Shown here piece after piece: positions 36,342-46,215 of a stretch of DNA of 64,000 bases (positions are counted from its first letter, which is position 1; each line of letters begins with the position of its first letter). The stretch is taken from contig NZ_CP035730.1 of the NCBI RefSeq assembly GCF_012222305.1, positions 2,135,501 to 2,199,500 of the forward strand. The letters run 5' to 3'. The DNA is from Sulfolobus sp. S-194 (GTDB taxonomy: Archaea > Thermoproteota > Thermoprotei_A > Sulfolobales > Sulfolobaceae). The position numbers and the translations under genes are program-made. The notes under the pieces were generated by a model that worked only from the letters and a program-made list of their open reading frames with translations, did no database searches and had not been told where the DNA came from.

Positions 36342-37883
36342 ATGGTTGAGAAAAAATCACTTTTCATCAGAGAGAGCTCAGGTTTAATTAAGCAAGTAAA
36401 TCTATTAGATGCTGTTATGTTAAATCTAGGCAATATGTCTGCTGGGGAAGCATTATTCCAATCAATTTCTCCATATGCTAGTAGTGGTGCAGTACTTTGG
36501 TTAGCCAGTATATTAGGATTTTTACTATCAATACCTCAGATTATAGTCTATACTATCATGACCTTGAAAATAAGAAGAACTGGTGGAGATTACGTTTGGA
36601 TTTCTAGAGTTGTAGATGGACGTTTAGGATCAATTCTAGCATTGTCATATTTAATTCAATCAACTGCATTCTTTGCAATAATAGCATTCTTCTCAGCTTC
36701 CTCAGTTAACTCAGTACTTTGTACTATAGGTATAATGAATCATAACCAACAACTTATAAACTTAGCAAATAATGTCTTTGTAAATCCTTACGGAAACGTA
36801 ACACTTTACCAAAGACTAACATTTTATGTAATTTCAGCATTTTTCTTTGGAATAGTTATCGCTCTTAACATTAGAAAAGCAAAATGGGGGTTTACTTTAG
36901 TTACTATATTAGGAATATTTTCCATTATCGCCTTATTGCTAGCAATGATAGTTGTTGGTAGTAACTCTAGTGATTTCTTTACTAAATTACAACCCTTCCT
37001 ATCAGCATACAATATTTCAGCACCAACTGGAAAAAGAATGTTTTTTCCCGGTAGCTTCAGTCTATTAGCAACCCTTTCGTTACTTCCACTATTTGCATTA
37101 TATACTTACCCATGGATAAATGCTGGTCCCTCAGTATCTGCTGAGTTTAAAAATTCTGAAAAAGTTGCAAAACTAAACATTATTATAGCCTCAGTAGTAA
37201 CATTCCTTTTAGTAACACTAGGATTTATGGAAATGGACTTAGTTGCAGGATATAATTTTAATATTTCAGCATATCCTACATTTATTTATAACTTTTGGAC
37301 AGTTGCAATTGCATTAGCTGGAAATCAAGCATTACAATGGATTATAGGGCTTGGACTTATATTATGGAACTTTTACACATTGTCCTATGGCGTTGTTATG
37401 TTTTCTAGATATGTTTTTGCACTATCATTTGATAGAATATTACCAGAAAAATTCACAGAAGTAAATAAATATGGCTCACCGGTATATGCTCACTTACTTG
37501 ATTTAACTATCACACTTCTCCTCCTGCTAATTCCAGTATTTTCAATTAATGCTGCGATCTCGCTATATGGAACTACAATTCTAGGTGCAGTATATTTATT
37601 CTTTGGAGTTTTAGCTGGAACGTTATATGGCTTTAAGAACAATGAGAAAATACTCAAAATTTTCGGAGTTCTAGCAAGTGGCTATTTAGCTTATTTAACA
37701 TACGAAGCCGCAACAAACCCATTAATAGGTTTTACAACAACACAAGGGATTAATATAACAACCCTATTGTTCGTTATATCAGCATATGTATTTGCTATTG
37801 GGGTTTTCTCAGCATCTTACTTAAAGCATAAAAGAGAGGGTGTGGACTTAAACATGCTATTCAAAGAGATACCACCCGAATGA
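36342..37883 (+). CDS. APC-family amino acid permease
   Basis: 513 residues with about twelve transmembrane segments. The first segment has [15 protein letters not shown] (the unwound substrate-binding helix region), with [12 protein letters not shown] after helix 2, characteristic of APC permeases. A long external Asn-rich loop lies at about residues 130-150. The promoter region upstream (36160-36341) is AT-rich. Substrate not determinable. Confidence 0.85.
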   Translation: MVEKKSLFIRESSGLIKQVNLLDAVMLNLGNMSAGEALFQSISPYASSGAVLWLASILGFLLSIPQIIVYTIMTLKIRRTGGDYVWISRVVDGRLGSILALSYLIQSTAFFAIIAFFSASSVNSVLCTIGIMNHNQQLINLANNVFVNPYGNVTLYQRLTFYVISAFFFGIVIALNIRKAKWGFTLVTILGIFSIIALLLAMIVVGSNSSDFFTKLQPFLSAYNISAPTGKRMFFPGSFSLLATLSLLPLFALYTYPWINAGPSVSAEFKNSEKVAKLNIIIASVVTFLLVTLGFMEMDLVAGYNFNISAYPTFIYNFWTVAIALAGNQALQWIIGLGLILWNFYTLSYGVVMFSRYVFALSFDRILPEKFTEVNKYGSPVYAHLLDLTITLLLLLIPVFSINAAISLYGTTILGAVYLFFGVLAGTLYGFKNNEKILKIFGVLASGYLAYLTYEAATNPLIGFTTTQGINITTLLFVISAYVFAIGVFSASYLKHKREGVDLNMLFKEIPPE

Positions 37884-37944
37884 ATCTGCCATTTGCGTAA
37901 TAACCCGATATTAATTTTTTATAGTTACGTTATTTTTTACTATC

Positions 37945-38571
37945 ATGGACTTAGGAGTATTCTTTGCCTCTTTAGGAATTTCTCTACTTGAATTATCAGA
38001 AGCGGGAGCTGTAGCAGCGATTTATCATAATATCTCAAAGAATAATTTACCCTTTGTTTATGCCATAGCCGGAGTACTCATTGTCTTAGTACCTACGTTT
38101 GCATTAGGGAAATATATTTATCTAGTGCCAATTAACTATTTTCTTCTAGTAGCAGCAATAATATTATTTTACTTCGGTTATAGATTAGTTAGAAGTGCAA
38201 GAAGATATTTTAAAAAACAATTTAAGAGAAAAGAAGAAGAAAAAGAAGAAGGCATTGGAGTAGTATTTACCGTTTCTGCAGTTGAAGGATTAGAAGCTGC
38301 ATTAGTAATTTTAGCGTTAATTCCTCAAAGCTACTTTTCAGCCTTATTAGGGACAACAGTCTCTGGTATTCTAGTGATTATCCTTACAGCACTACTAAAA
38401 GCACAAATAGCTAGAATTAGGTTACCCCACTTAAAATTTGCTCTCTCAGCGCTTCTTTTCAGCCTAGGAAGTATGTGGTTACTAGAGGCTTTTACTGATA
38501 TTAATGAGGGATTTCTAGCTGTTTTCTTTATAATTTACTTGGGCGTAAATTATGTTATTATAAAGAGTTAA
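37945..38571 (+). CDS. Membrane protein with FTR1-like Glu motifs
   Basis: 208 residues with about six hydrophobic segments in two halves, separated by a very charged loop ([13 protein letters not shown]). Each half starts with an acidic motif inside a membrane helix: [13 protein letters not shown] near residue 13 and [12 protein letters not shown] near 108. The second matches the R-E-G-L-E type motif of FTR1 iron permeases. A metal transporter is suggested but not proven; no multicopper oxidase or iron protein is adjacent. Confidence 0.6.
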   Translation: MDLGVFFASLGISLLELSEAGAVAAIYHNISKNNLPFVYAIAGVLIVLVPTFALGKYIYLVPINYFLLVAAIILFYFGYRLVRSARRYFKKQFKRKEEEKEEGIGVVFTVSAVEGLEAALVILALIPQSYFSALLGTTVSGILVIILTALLKAQIARIRLPHLKFALSALLFSLGSMWLLEAFTDINEGFLAVFFIIYLGVNYVIIKS

Positions 38572-38980
38572 AAAGTAATAATCCATTCGTATCATACAAT
38601 CTTTTTTCTAAATCCTCTTGCTTTATGAGAATAAATAGAAATGCATTAAAGCTGGAAAAAGAATAGAGAGACATATGATCGCTATATATAGATCTAATCT
38701 ATTGAAACAAAACCTAAGTATTCCTCAAATGAGAGAAAAACTCTCAAGAGAACTTATTAATACTATACCCTCTAGTTACTCCTTAATCGCTTAGTATTTT
38801 ACGTAAAATCTCTATGATGAAACAGTTTTTAAATAATAAGTTTTTATAGTATAAAATTTTCATCTAATAGTAATAAACTCCTCTCCTTGAGATGAAATAT
38901 AGTATAAATATCTACGATATCTTTTGAGATGATTACTAATTGTCACGATTTTCCTATAAATGCTGATCGGTTAACGCTTT
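38572..38980. other. Intergenic region with one weak short frame
   Basis: An ATG frame at 38675-38794 (+) would give 39 residues (MIAIYRSNLLKQNLSIPQMR...). No family, no clear promoter; probably not a gene or a remnant. The rest is AT-rich. Confidence 0.3.
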
Positions 38981-39994
38981 TTATAAAACTTTTAAACCGC
39001 TACCCGTTAGCACTAACACATTGACTCCTTCCGTCTTGGCCTTTTTATAAGCAGAATAGACTGTTGCAGAACTATACTCAACTAGAATGCCCTTCCTAGC
39101 TAATTCCTTCCAAGAGTCCAAAATCTCGTCATCATTAACAACTACACAATCACCATATTTCCTTATTACCTCTTCCATTTCTGGCAAAAGAAAAGGATTA
39201 GTGGATACTAATGCATCGGCAATTGACGTCACCTTTTCGGGGGGAATATAGTTAAATCCTTTTACCTTCGAGCATAAGGGCATAACTTGTTCAGTTTGTA
39301 CCGATATTAGTCTCGGAATTTTGCTTATAACACCTTGATTAAACATATGTTTAAATCCTTCAAAAACGCCTAATAGTAAAGTTCCAGCTGACGTAGGTAA
39401 AAACACATTATCTGGAGCCATCCAACCTAGATCTCTTACAATTTCATAAGCTAAAGATCTTATTCCATCCCTAAATTGAGGCTGAAGTACATGTGAGGCA
39501 TAATAGTACGAAGAGTTTTCGGCTGCTTTTGCCACATTTTCCCTACTGCCCTCAACCTTAACGACCTCTGCACCATAACTTTCAATCTGCTTTAATTTAT
39601 TACCTCTAGCAGTTGAAGGAACAAATATCCTAACTCTCATCCCTGCAGCTGCTCCATATGCAGCAATAGAAGCTCCAGCATTTCCAGACGAATCTTCAGA
39701 AATCTGCTTTATTCCTTTTTCTGCTAAATAAGAAATTAAAGTCACAGATCCTCTGTCTTTATAAGAGCCAGTAGGATTGAGAAAATCGAGTTTAAAATAC
39801 ACATAGTTACTCTTTATCATTGGAGTATTCCATTCTCCTAATGAAATCCATCTCTTTATATAAGGAAAATTATCCCTCAAATTTTTAGAGAAAGAAATAT
39901 CTTCAACATCAACCTTAAATGGACCACCACACTTCTTACAACGTAATTCTAAACCTTCCCTTTCTTTGCCACAACGCATACAAACTTGTCTCAT
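38981..39994 (-). CDS. Threonine synthase-like PLP enzyme
   Basis: 337 residues. An N-terminal zinc ribbon (Cys5-x2-Cys8, Cys18-x2-Cys21) is followed by a fold-type II PLP domain: [13 protein letters not shown] with the Schiff-base Lys near residue 79, [14 protein letters not shown] for the phosphate and substrate side, and a C-terminal LVLTGSGLK. This is the usual archaeal threonine synthase layout, converting O-phosphohomoserine to threonine, though related lyases look similar. No other threonine genes are adjacent. Confidence 0.82.
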   Translation of the reverse strand: MRQVCMRCGKEREGLELRCKKCGGPFKVDVEDISFSKNLRDNFPYIKRWISLGEWNTPMIKSNYVYFKLDFLNPTGSYKDRGSVTLISYLAEKGIKQISEDSSGNAGASIAAYGAAAGMRVRIFVPSTARGNKLKQIESYGAEVVKVEGSRENVAKAAENSSYYYASHVLQPQFRDGIRSLAYEIVRDLGWMAPDNVFLPTSAGTLLLGVFEGFKHMFNQGVISKIPRLISVQTEQVMPLCSKVKGFNYIPPEKVTSIADALVSTNPFLLPEMEEVIRKYGDCVVVNDDEILDSWKELARKGILVEYSSATVYSAYKKAKTEGVNVLVLTGSGLKVL

Positions 39995-40212
39995 AAATAG
40001 AAACTTGAGGAGAAAAATTAATAGTTAATGAGCAACGAAAGCCATATTAACCTTGATACATGGCTTCAATGAACAGTAAAAGATTATTCATCTATTTGAA
40101 AATATCTTACTTTATTTGAGAAAATTGGGAAAAGAAAATGTGTTAAGGTAAAAATATAATATCAAGAGAATTCCAATAATCAAGTGAAGTAAAATATAGC
40201 TCAAATTATTTA

Positions 40213-40470
40213 TCATATATTACACTTCCTTAGGGATTTTGGCTTCGTTGAATTTTCATGAAATTGTATCCAATTCTCAGCCGTTGGGCTTCACCAGAGT
40301 CACAGGGCAATGCTCTACTCGTCTCCATTTGCCCCTTTACGGTAGACCCTAACCCACATCTAGGGTATTTCACGGGTATGGGGAAACCCACACATCTTAT
40401 GTAATGCCTCTAACCAGGTTAGGTTTGTAACCGTAGAAGGTCACAATAAGCATAAGTTTATTCATAATTT
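40213..40470 (-). pseudogene. GC-rich remnant, possibly the 3' end of an IS605-type tnpB
   Basis: This stretch is much richer in GC than its surroundings. Read on the minus strand it holds one frame ending at 40213 interrupted by several TAG/TGA stops (MCGFPHTREIP, RVYRKGANGDE, SPTAENWIQFHENSTKP). The composition and ending resemble decayed C-termini of archaeal IS605 OrfB/TnpB, whose 3' end also encodes the omega-type guide RNA. A structured non-coding RNA is the alternative. Confidence 0.4.
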
Positions 40471-40699
40471 ATGAACTCAAACGTGGTCAGTCTTGGTTTT
40501 TACCTTACCCTTTTTAGTATTAGTAAGTATAGTTACTCATATTAATTTTAAAATAAAAATATCATTATTTTCTTACTATATTATATTCACTTATTTCCTT
40601 TCTTGATACTAATGTAGATAAGTTTGGGCTTAATTCTTTTTCACGTTAATAGAATTCTTTTTATATTCGTTTATAACAAAAAATTATTGATTAAGGATG

Positions 40700-40882
40700 A
40701 TCTCTCATACCGATGTGGGCCATGCCTAAAAGGGTGAGGGAGATAGCGGAGATGTGAGCCCCGTGCCGTTGGGCTCGAAGGAGTCCCATGACCCACCTAC
40801 CTTAAGTAGGTGGTTGAGGGCTAAGTCCCTACACTCGATCATGAATGAACATAAAATGATTGAAATGAAAGTGTAGGGACAA
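40700..40882 (+). ncRNA. GC-rich structured segment, candidate omega-RNA-like or other ncRNA
   Basis: A GC-rich island in AT-rich DNA. It contains hairpin CCACCTAC/GTAGGTGG (5-base loop) and, at its end, an 11-bp inverted repeat GTCCCTACACT ... AGTGTAGGGAC with a 35-base loop. A + strand frame, interrupted by one stop, reads KGEGDSGDVSPVPLGSKESH..., like a TnpB C-terminus. The likely reading is the 3' end of an IS605-type element with its RNA. It is not a tRNA, and no RNase P or SRP RNA signatures were found. Confidence 0.4.
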
Positions 40883-41044
40883 ACGGAATATAGGTGAATT
40901 GAAATAGTTATAATTTTTTATTAGTCTAAAATTTTAACAAACTACACACATAAATTTTACAATATTGAATTTTACATCAAGAAAATGCTTTGAAAAATCT
41001 TGTCAAAGTACAAATATTTAAGAAATATTTTATTCAAAATAACC

Positions 41045-41875
41045 ATGGAAGACAATTTTACAAGAATTGTTAAAGATAAGACAAGAAGAGAAATACTAAT
41101 TTATCTATATAACAAAAATAAAGCTACATATTCAGATATTTTACATGATTTGAATTTATCAACTGGCAAATTAAATTATCATCTTAAAATTCTCCAACCT
41201 TTAATATCGAAAGAAGGGGAGTATTACATGCTTAACGAAAAGGGAAGACAATTAGTAGAAATAATGCTTAGCTTAGGAGATAATAAAAGAGAATCTGAAT
41301 ATACTAAATATATATCTCAATTCCTAGCCATTATATCGTTAATTTTCTTATTTATAGCCGGTGGGCTCTTATCTCACATACATATATTTTACACTATTTA
41401 TTCAATTTCTATAATACTACTTTTAGTATCAGCGTTTTTTCTATACACTAAAGAGGTGAAAGGCTTAGAGAATACTATGATATTCTTGACAATATTATTC
41501 CCTTATGCGTTTTACCTTAACGGACATATTTTCGTTTATTCAGTTCTGCCAGCTTACTTAATCGTAACATCATCTGTTCGCATTAACTATTATATTTACG
41601 AATTAATACCCACATTAATATATTATTTTGGAATATTGCCTAAATTTATGAACTATAATGAAAAGCTCATGATTACTTTGTGGACTATTATATTGGGAAT
41701 TGATACATTATTGAGCTTTTCATACTCTTATCTAATAGACTTAACACCTTTATTGCTAGGTCTATCCACAATAATCAGTAGAGAATCAATTCAAAGTTAT
41801 AAGATACTCTTCATACTTACGCTCGCAGTAATTATGGGGGGTACTCTATTTAAAATGATAATCATCAAGAGCTAA
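41045..41875 (+). CDS. Membrane-anchored winged-helix regulator
   Basis: 276 residues from the ATG at 41045; an in-frame TTG at 41000 would add 15 residues. An ArsR-like winged helix occupies residues 1-75 (KDKTRREILIYLYNKNKATYSDIL, then LSTGKLNYHLKILQPL). It is followed by about six hydrophobic segments to the C-terminus. A DNA-binding domain fused to a membrane domain suggests a one-component sensor that acts at the membrane. The convergent neighbour is a polytopic membrane protein. Target unknown. Confidence 0.7.
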   Translation: MEDNFTRIVKDKTRREILIYLYNKNKATYSDILHDLNLSTGKLNYHLKILQPLISKEGEYYMLNEKGRQLVEIMLSLGDNKRESEYTKYISQFLAIISLIFLFIAGGLLSHIHIFYTIYSISIILLLVSAFFLYTKEVKGLENTMIFLTILFPYAFYLNGHIFVYSVLPAYLIVTSSVRINYYIYELIPTLIYYFGILPKFMNYNEKLMITLWTIILGIDTLLSFSYSYLIDLTPLLLGLSTIISRESIQSYKILFILTLAVIMGGTLFKMIIIKS

Positions 41876-42051
41876 TGTATTAAGATAACCCTCTCCATAA
41901 AACGGACCCTTGAATATAGTCTCGAAGAAAATGTAAGTAAAAAGGATACACCAGATAAACTTCCTAAAATTACTTAAGGATAGATTACTTCTATTCCTAA
42001 ATCTTTAGCCATCACTTTAACTCTCTCTGGATATCTTTTCTACAACACAGT

Positions 42052-43182
42052 TTAACTGAACCTTGTTAGTATTATTATTATAGGAGATACGAATAACAAA
42101 TAATATAAAGTACCATCAAGAAAAGCGAACTTTATAACGGTTAAATAATATATCATAACTCCAACTAAGTCTAGCCAGAGACCATCCGCTAAGCCTACCC
42201 CACCAATTATTCCAGGCACTTCCTGCCCAGTGTACTGTTTTACAATTTTATTCAACTCTCTTCCTCTAAGATAATCCGCTAAAGTGCTACAAATTACCGT
42301 AGGCGTAAAAACTAAGGGGAATGTGTTTAGAGTTAAAGGAGAAATATACTGAGCATGATTTAGACTTATGGCAATTAAGCGAATGATAAACCATAAGACT
42401 GCTATAATAATAGGTAAAAATAAGGAGAAATATCTTGAACTAACAACACCTATAGGATTAACTTCACCAGTCATTTGGTTCACTATTATAGCTGGCTTCA
42501 TGGATGTCCAAAAGACTAGAAAAGCACCACTGAATATAAGTAAAAGAGTTAGTGGAGTTACATGATATAATGTATTCCCAGTATACTTAATAGCGATAAC
42601 AAACATCGGAATTAAAGATAAGTTTACTAGAGTTTTGTTTGAACCTAACGCTAAGAATGAGAGCAATAATCCTACAAAAGCACCATAAAGGAAGAATGTT
42701 ATTTTTATTCCCGTATAAATTGAAAGTATGATTAGAGATGCAAACATTATAGTAGCCAACCATAATTGGTGTGTAGGCAATGAACTCTCTGCTTTTCCTT
42801 TTTTATATCTTATTGCTGACATGAGTAATGAAGGAGGAATTGAGAAAAATAAGGCTAAGACTGAACCCGTGAAAATACCTAGTTTAAACGGAAAGTTTAA
42901 TGAAATATCGAAGAAGTAGTAACTGATAAAGATTGACCAGAACCATATAATATAATATTTTCCAGGCTCATTACTTGAAAATAGCTTATAAGTAACCAAG
43001 GATATTATCAAAGAGTAAATTAGCAAATTAAATAAGATACCTAGAATCTGATTAGAAATTAAAGATATACTATGAATCCTTGGTAAGTTAATGTGAATAA
43101 TGTCTGAATAATGTATTATAAGGAATGCGAGTATTCCGACTATGAATAGCTTAAATTCATGTGAATAGAACTTTATAGTCAT
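42052..43182 (-). CDS. Polytopic membrane protein (DUF1614-like)
   Basis: 376 residues, about eleven hydrophobic segments. The motif VNQMTGEVNPIGVV near residue 235 and IIGGVGLADGLWLDLVGV near 325 resemble conserved loops of archaeal and bacterial DUF1614 proteins, whose function is not established. Minus strand, own promoter. Confidence 0.6.
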   Translation of the reverse strand: MTIKFYSHEFKLFIVGILAFLIIHYSDIIHINLPRIHSISLISNQILGILFNLLIYSLIISLVTYKLFSSNEPGKYYIIWFWSIFISYYFFDISLNFPFKLGIFTGSVLALFFSIPPSLLMSAIRYKKGKAESSLPTHQLWLATIMFASLIILSIYTGIKITFFLYGAFVGLLLSFLALGSNKTLVNLSLIPMFVIAIKYTGNTLYHVTPLTLLLIFSGAFLVFWTSMKPAIIVNQMTGEVNPIGVVSSRYFSLFLPIIIAVLWFIIRLIAISLNHAQYISPLTLNTFPLVFTPTVICSTLADYLRGRELNKIVKQYTGQEVPGIIGGVGLADGLWLDLVGVMIYYLTVIKFAFLDGTLYYLLFVSPIIIILTRFS

Positions 43183-43437
43183 ATCATGTTATTATTTTTC
43201 ATTAGTATAAAATATTTTATTCATAATTGTTAGATATAAAACAGTTTAATTTTATATTTGATTATGTCTAAAAAGGGCAACAATATCTCCAATATCAAGT
43301 ACTAATCTTTAATATGTTATAGAACTAATTACATCAAAATCCACTAAATAAAATAAATTTAAACTAATATAAATCTGTCTAAGTCCATGTGCATTTATTC
43401 TAAAATTGTTATATTTAATTATTATTATAAAAGACTG

Positions 43438-43551
43438 ATAGTGTCGTCATTTATATATAAATTCATTAGTTGAGACTAATTTCTAGGAGAAGAAGAAAGT
43501 TATTGCACGCCTTGTTTAAATATAGAAATATAGTAGCTTAATAACTATATT
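43438..43551 (+). mobile_element. MITE, copy 4 (degenerate, about 114 bp)
   Basis: Left end ATAGTGTCGTCATTTATATAT matches the family; the interior has lost about 15 bases, and the right end is reduced to TTAATAACTATAT. It lies in the 434-base gap upstream of the surface protein gene at 43617. Confidence 0.7.
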
Positions 43552-43616
43552 AGAGTTAGTAATATTATATATAGTATTAGCAATAAATTTTTAAACTCTT
43601 ACATATTAAGTTATTT

Positions 43617-45029
43617 ATGAAACTAAATATGTGTGCAATATTAGCAATATTTACTATTATATTTATCTTATTCTTCTACATTTATTATTCTGGTGATGTG
43701 CTATCTATTGAACAAGCATTTTACTCAATCTTTCCAGGCAGTTATATTAATATCTTCTTTAAAAAAGATGGTAAATACATAGGTAATGCCACAGTTTACG
43801 CATATGTATTTTACCCTAACCGAGAAGGTATAACAACATTTTCATTAGTTTATTCAGCTAATAAAACTGGAGAGGCTAGAATCCCCCTAGGGAATTTAGT
43901 AAAATTCGCCGAAAGATGGATTAATTACTCAAAATTCTATATAATACCCTCAATACTCGGAATTGCATCATACTACATAAAATTAAACTCTTCAACAATA
44001 CAACTAATAACACAGACTTTCACAATAAATTATAATTTAAGCGAAATATTACAAGGAATAGGGAAAACAATAACAATTCAATTCAATAATACTATAAATA
44101 GAATAGTAAGGTTAAAAGGAAGAAAATCAACAATTGGAGAGGAAACAAAAACTCCAACCATTACTATAATATCAGAGCCTTGTTTCCTTATAATATTAAG
44201 CCCAAAAATAATAGCTTGGTATCCCAATAGTTCATCAGTAGCTCCAATAGCGCTAGCAACATTTATAGGACCAACTGTAAATGAAAGTATGTACGGTGGA
44301 ATCTTAACTGCTGCATTATTAAATGTAGGATTTTATATTTCACAACCTTCACTACCACCACAAAATCCTATAAGAGTGAGTGTTCCCGGCCCATCCCTAA
44401 TAGTAAATGACATAATGTATAACGTTTCAGTTGCTAACTCTGGTCCTATAGGTAGATCTAGTCCTTATAATTACGATGTTGTCCAGTTATATATTCTAGG
44501 TCAAGTAGCCTGGGTTAATTGGACCGAAACTGTCTACTTTGCAGATGACGGTTCTTCTGCTACTTACTTTTACCAGGTAATTTTGACAAGGGTTGTTGTT
44601 AATCAGAAGGGTAATGGAATGACTACAATCGTATACGATTTCAATAGTAATTATGGGGGACTTAGGGCCCCTATTGGATTGGGTAATATGACTTTATATA
44701 GTAATATTCCATATAACGGAAAGGTCACAATTTTTAGTTTAGAACCTAAAGATACTTATATACCTACAGCAGATGGTCTCAATGTTGGAGCGTTATTTTA
44801 TATAGCAGATTATTTAGTTCCTGGTACAGGTTCGTTAGCACCTTTCTTCAGTCTTATTAATATAGTAGTTAAATGGAAAATAGCAACAATAATTTTAGAC
44901 TTAGATAATTATAACCCATATTACAATTTATCATTATATTATTATAATTACAGTAATGTTAAATATTATATTAATGGAAATTATTGCTTGTTGCAGACTT
45001 ATGTTTACTATGCTACATGGAGCCAGTAA
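43617..45029 (+). CDS. Large secreted or membrane-anchored surface protein
   Basis: 470 residues. One N-terminal hydrophobic anchor (residues 8-25), then a beta-rich exterior domain with many glycosylation sequons. The C-terminal 50 residues are very Tyr/Asn-rich (YYYNYSNVKYYINGNY). Segments such as ADGLNVGALFYIADYLVPG recall extracellular Sulfolobus proteins of unknown function, including thermopsin-like families, but no catalytic Asp motif stands out. Preceded by MITE copy 4. Confidence 0.6.
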   Translation: MKLNMCAILAIFTIIFILFFYIYYSGDVLSIEQAFYSIFPGSYINIFFKKDGKYIGNATVYAYVFYPNREGITTFSLVYSANKTGEARIPLGNLVKFAERWINYSKFYIIPSILGIASYYIKLNSSTIQLITQTFTINYNLSEILQGIGKTITIQFNNTINRIVRLKGRKSTIGEETKTPTITIISEPCFLIILSPKIIAWYPNSSSVAPIALATFIGPTVNESMYGGILTAALLNVGFYISQPSLPPQNPIRVSVPGPSLIVNDIMYNVSVANSGPIGRSSPYNYDVVQLYILGQVAWVNWTETVYFADDGSSATYFYQVILTRVVVNQKGNGMTTIVYDFNSNYGGLRAPIGLGNMTLYSNIPYNGKVTIFSLEPKDTYIPTADGLNVGALFYIADYLVPGTGSLAPFFSLINIVVKWKIATIILDLDNYNPYYNLSLYYYNYSNVKYYINGNYCLLQTYVYYATWSQ

Positions 45030-45167
45030 ATATTATATACCTAGTTCTAGCTTATCTAATCCCATAAAGATAAGCCTTAACTATTAATTCAGTCGATTAT
45101 TAAGTTTTGAAACACACACGTCCAATTGCAAAACTCACCGTTTAAATCTTGAATTGCAAAACTTGGG

Positions 45168-45310
45168 GCGTTCAGTAATAAATCTTTCGGTCAAATTTTG
45201 AGCATAGTATCAGCTACTATTGCCACATAGACCCTCTAGACCCATGTGGCGATTAAGGGTGAGGAATCTTCAGTCACTTAGATTCATAAGGCTTATTATA
45301 TCAAACACTC
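45168..45310 (-). mobile_element. Right end of IS110-like element (candidate bridge-RNA region)
   Basis: Non-coding sequence directly downstream of the transposase remnant and homologous to 12186-12350. Hairpin GCCACAT (45222-45228) pairs with ATGTGGC (45244-45250) around a 15-base loop. Compared with the other copy, one stem pair changes from G-C to A-T with pairing kept, while the loop sequence is unrelated. IS110-family elements encode their guiding bridge RNA in a non-coding end, so this is a candidate for such RNA. Confidence 0.5.
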
Positions 45311-45690
45311 CAAATAACCCTTACTTACCACAGCTTTTCCACTCCTCTCAACACCACAATAAGCAACAAAAGACTCTGGTTTAGGAAAACGCTTAACAAC
45401 ACTAATAATACCAGCTGCAAGCCTACCAACACCTGGAATTGTTAGTAAAACGTGATCATATGGGACTTGCTTCCAAAACATTTTCCTAACTCTTTTTCAA
45501 CAGTGGCTGCACATCCTTTTGGATCATTGGCCTTTATATCATGAATAGCATTGTTTAATAAAGTGTTCACATAACCACTTGTTATGGTACTTAATTCCAT
45601 TATATTTACTTTTATAGTGAAATTTATTAACTTTGTTCTAAAGATATTATCTATTATTCTTTTCTGAGCTAAGTCGTTTTTAAAATCCAA
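45296..45690 (-). pseudogene. IS110-family transposase remnant (C-terminal half, frameshifted)
   Basis: Two overlapping minus-strand frames join into one protein fragment. The first ends ...NAIHDIKANDPKGCAATVEK; the second continues FWKQVPYDHVLLTIPGVGRLAAGI...RFPKPESFVAYCGVERSG. The IPGVG helix-hairpin-helix and AYCGV segments are hallmarks of the IS110/IS116/IS902 C-terminal (transposase_20) domain. The RuvC-like N-terminal half and the serine-containing tail are missing, so it is not active. Confidence 0.75.
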
Positions 45691-45858
45691 TTGGAAGGTT
45701 AATAAATATGTCTAACTAACTCGTTTTTCACTGATAGATCTAGAGAGGTTAAAAAACAACTGAGAAGAGTTAGTGGGAAAAGGTTTATTCTAGATGTAGA
45801 GATAAATGAAGGGACCAAACGATGAAATATACTTACAAAGTTAAATTTTTATAAAATC

Positions 45859-46215
45859 TTAATTAATTTTATTATCTTTGTAAATCTTATCAAGAGTATT
45901 TAGTATTTTCTCAGCTAACTCAAATGCTTTAGTTAACTCATCTTCTGTTATACAATCATCAGAATAGTCAGCCTTTTTCCTTAATTCGTAAAGCCTCATA
46001 AACATTCTGCTTTCGTCTGGATAGCCTAAATGTCTTAGGACATTAGCAAGTTTATCATCTCTTCTCGGAAAATCACGTTTTAGTAATTTTAATAAGTCCT
46101 CTAGTCTTTTTCTGACGGCAAAGTAAAGGGATGATACAGATTTATTATAATTATGGATCTCAGCGTCACTTCTAGCTTCCTTTAATAATATCTCGTATTT
46201 TTTCATGCTCCTCAC
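45859..46215 (-). CDS. HEPN domain protein, likely RNase toxin
   Basis: 118 residues, all helical. The HEPN pattern is visible: ARSDAEIHNYNKSVSSLYFAV with helix 2 residues, and the terminal LYELRKKADYSDDCITEDE block, where the R-x-x-A-D-Y variant is common in HEPN proteins paired with minimal nucleotidyltransferases. It overlaps the upstream nucleotidyltransferase-like gene by 44 bases. The pair is laid out as a HEPN-MNT toxin-antitoxin module. Confidence 0.7.
   Translation of the reverse strand: MRSMKKYEILLKEARSDAEIHNYNKSVSSLYFAVRKRLEDLLKLLKRDFPRRDDKLANVLRHLGYPDESRMFMRLYELRKKADYSDDCITEDELTKAFELAEKILNTLDKIYKDNKIN

Noticed and set aside
40700-40882. RNase P RNA, SRP RNA or tRNA
   Set aside because: The conserved signatures I know for these RNAs are missing; the interrupted TnpB-like frame fits better.
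45123-45164. CRISPR-like repeat (AATTGCAAAACT twice, about 29 bases apart)
   Set aside because: Only two short units and no further copies; no array. No CRISPR array seen anywhere in the window.
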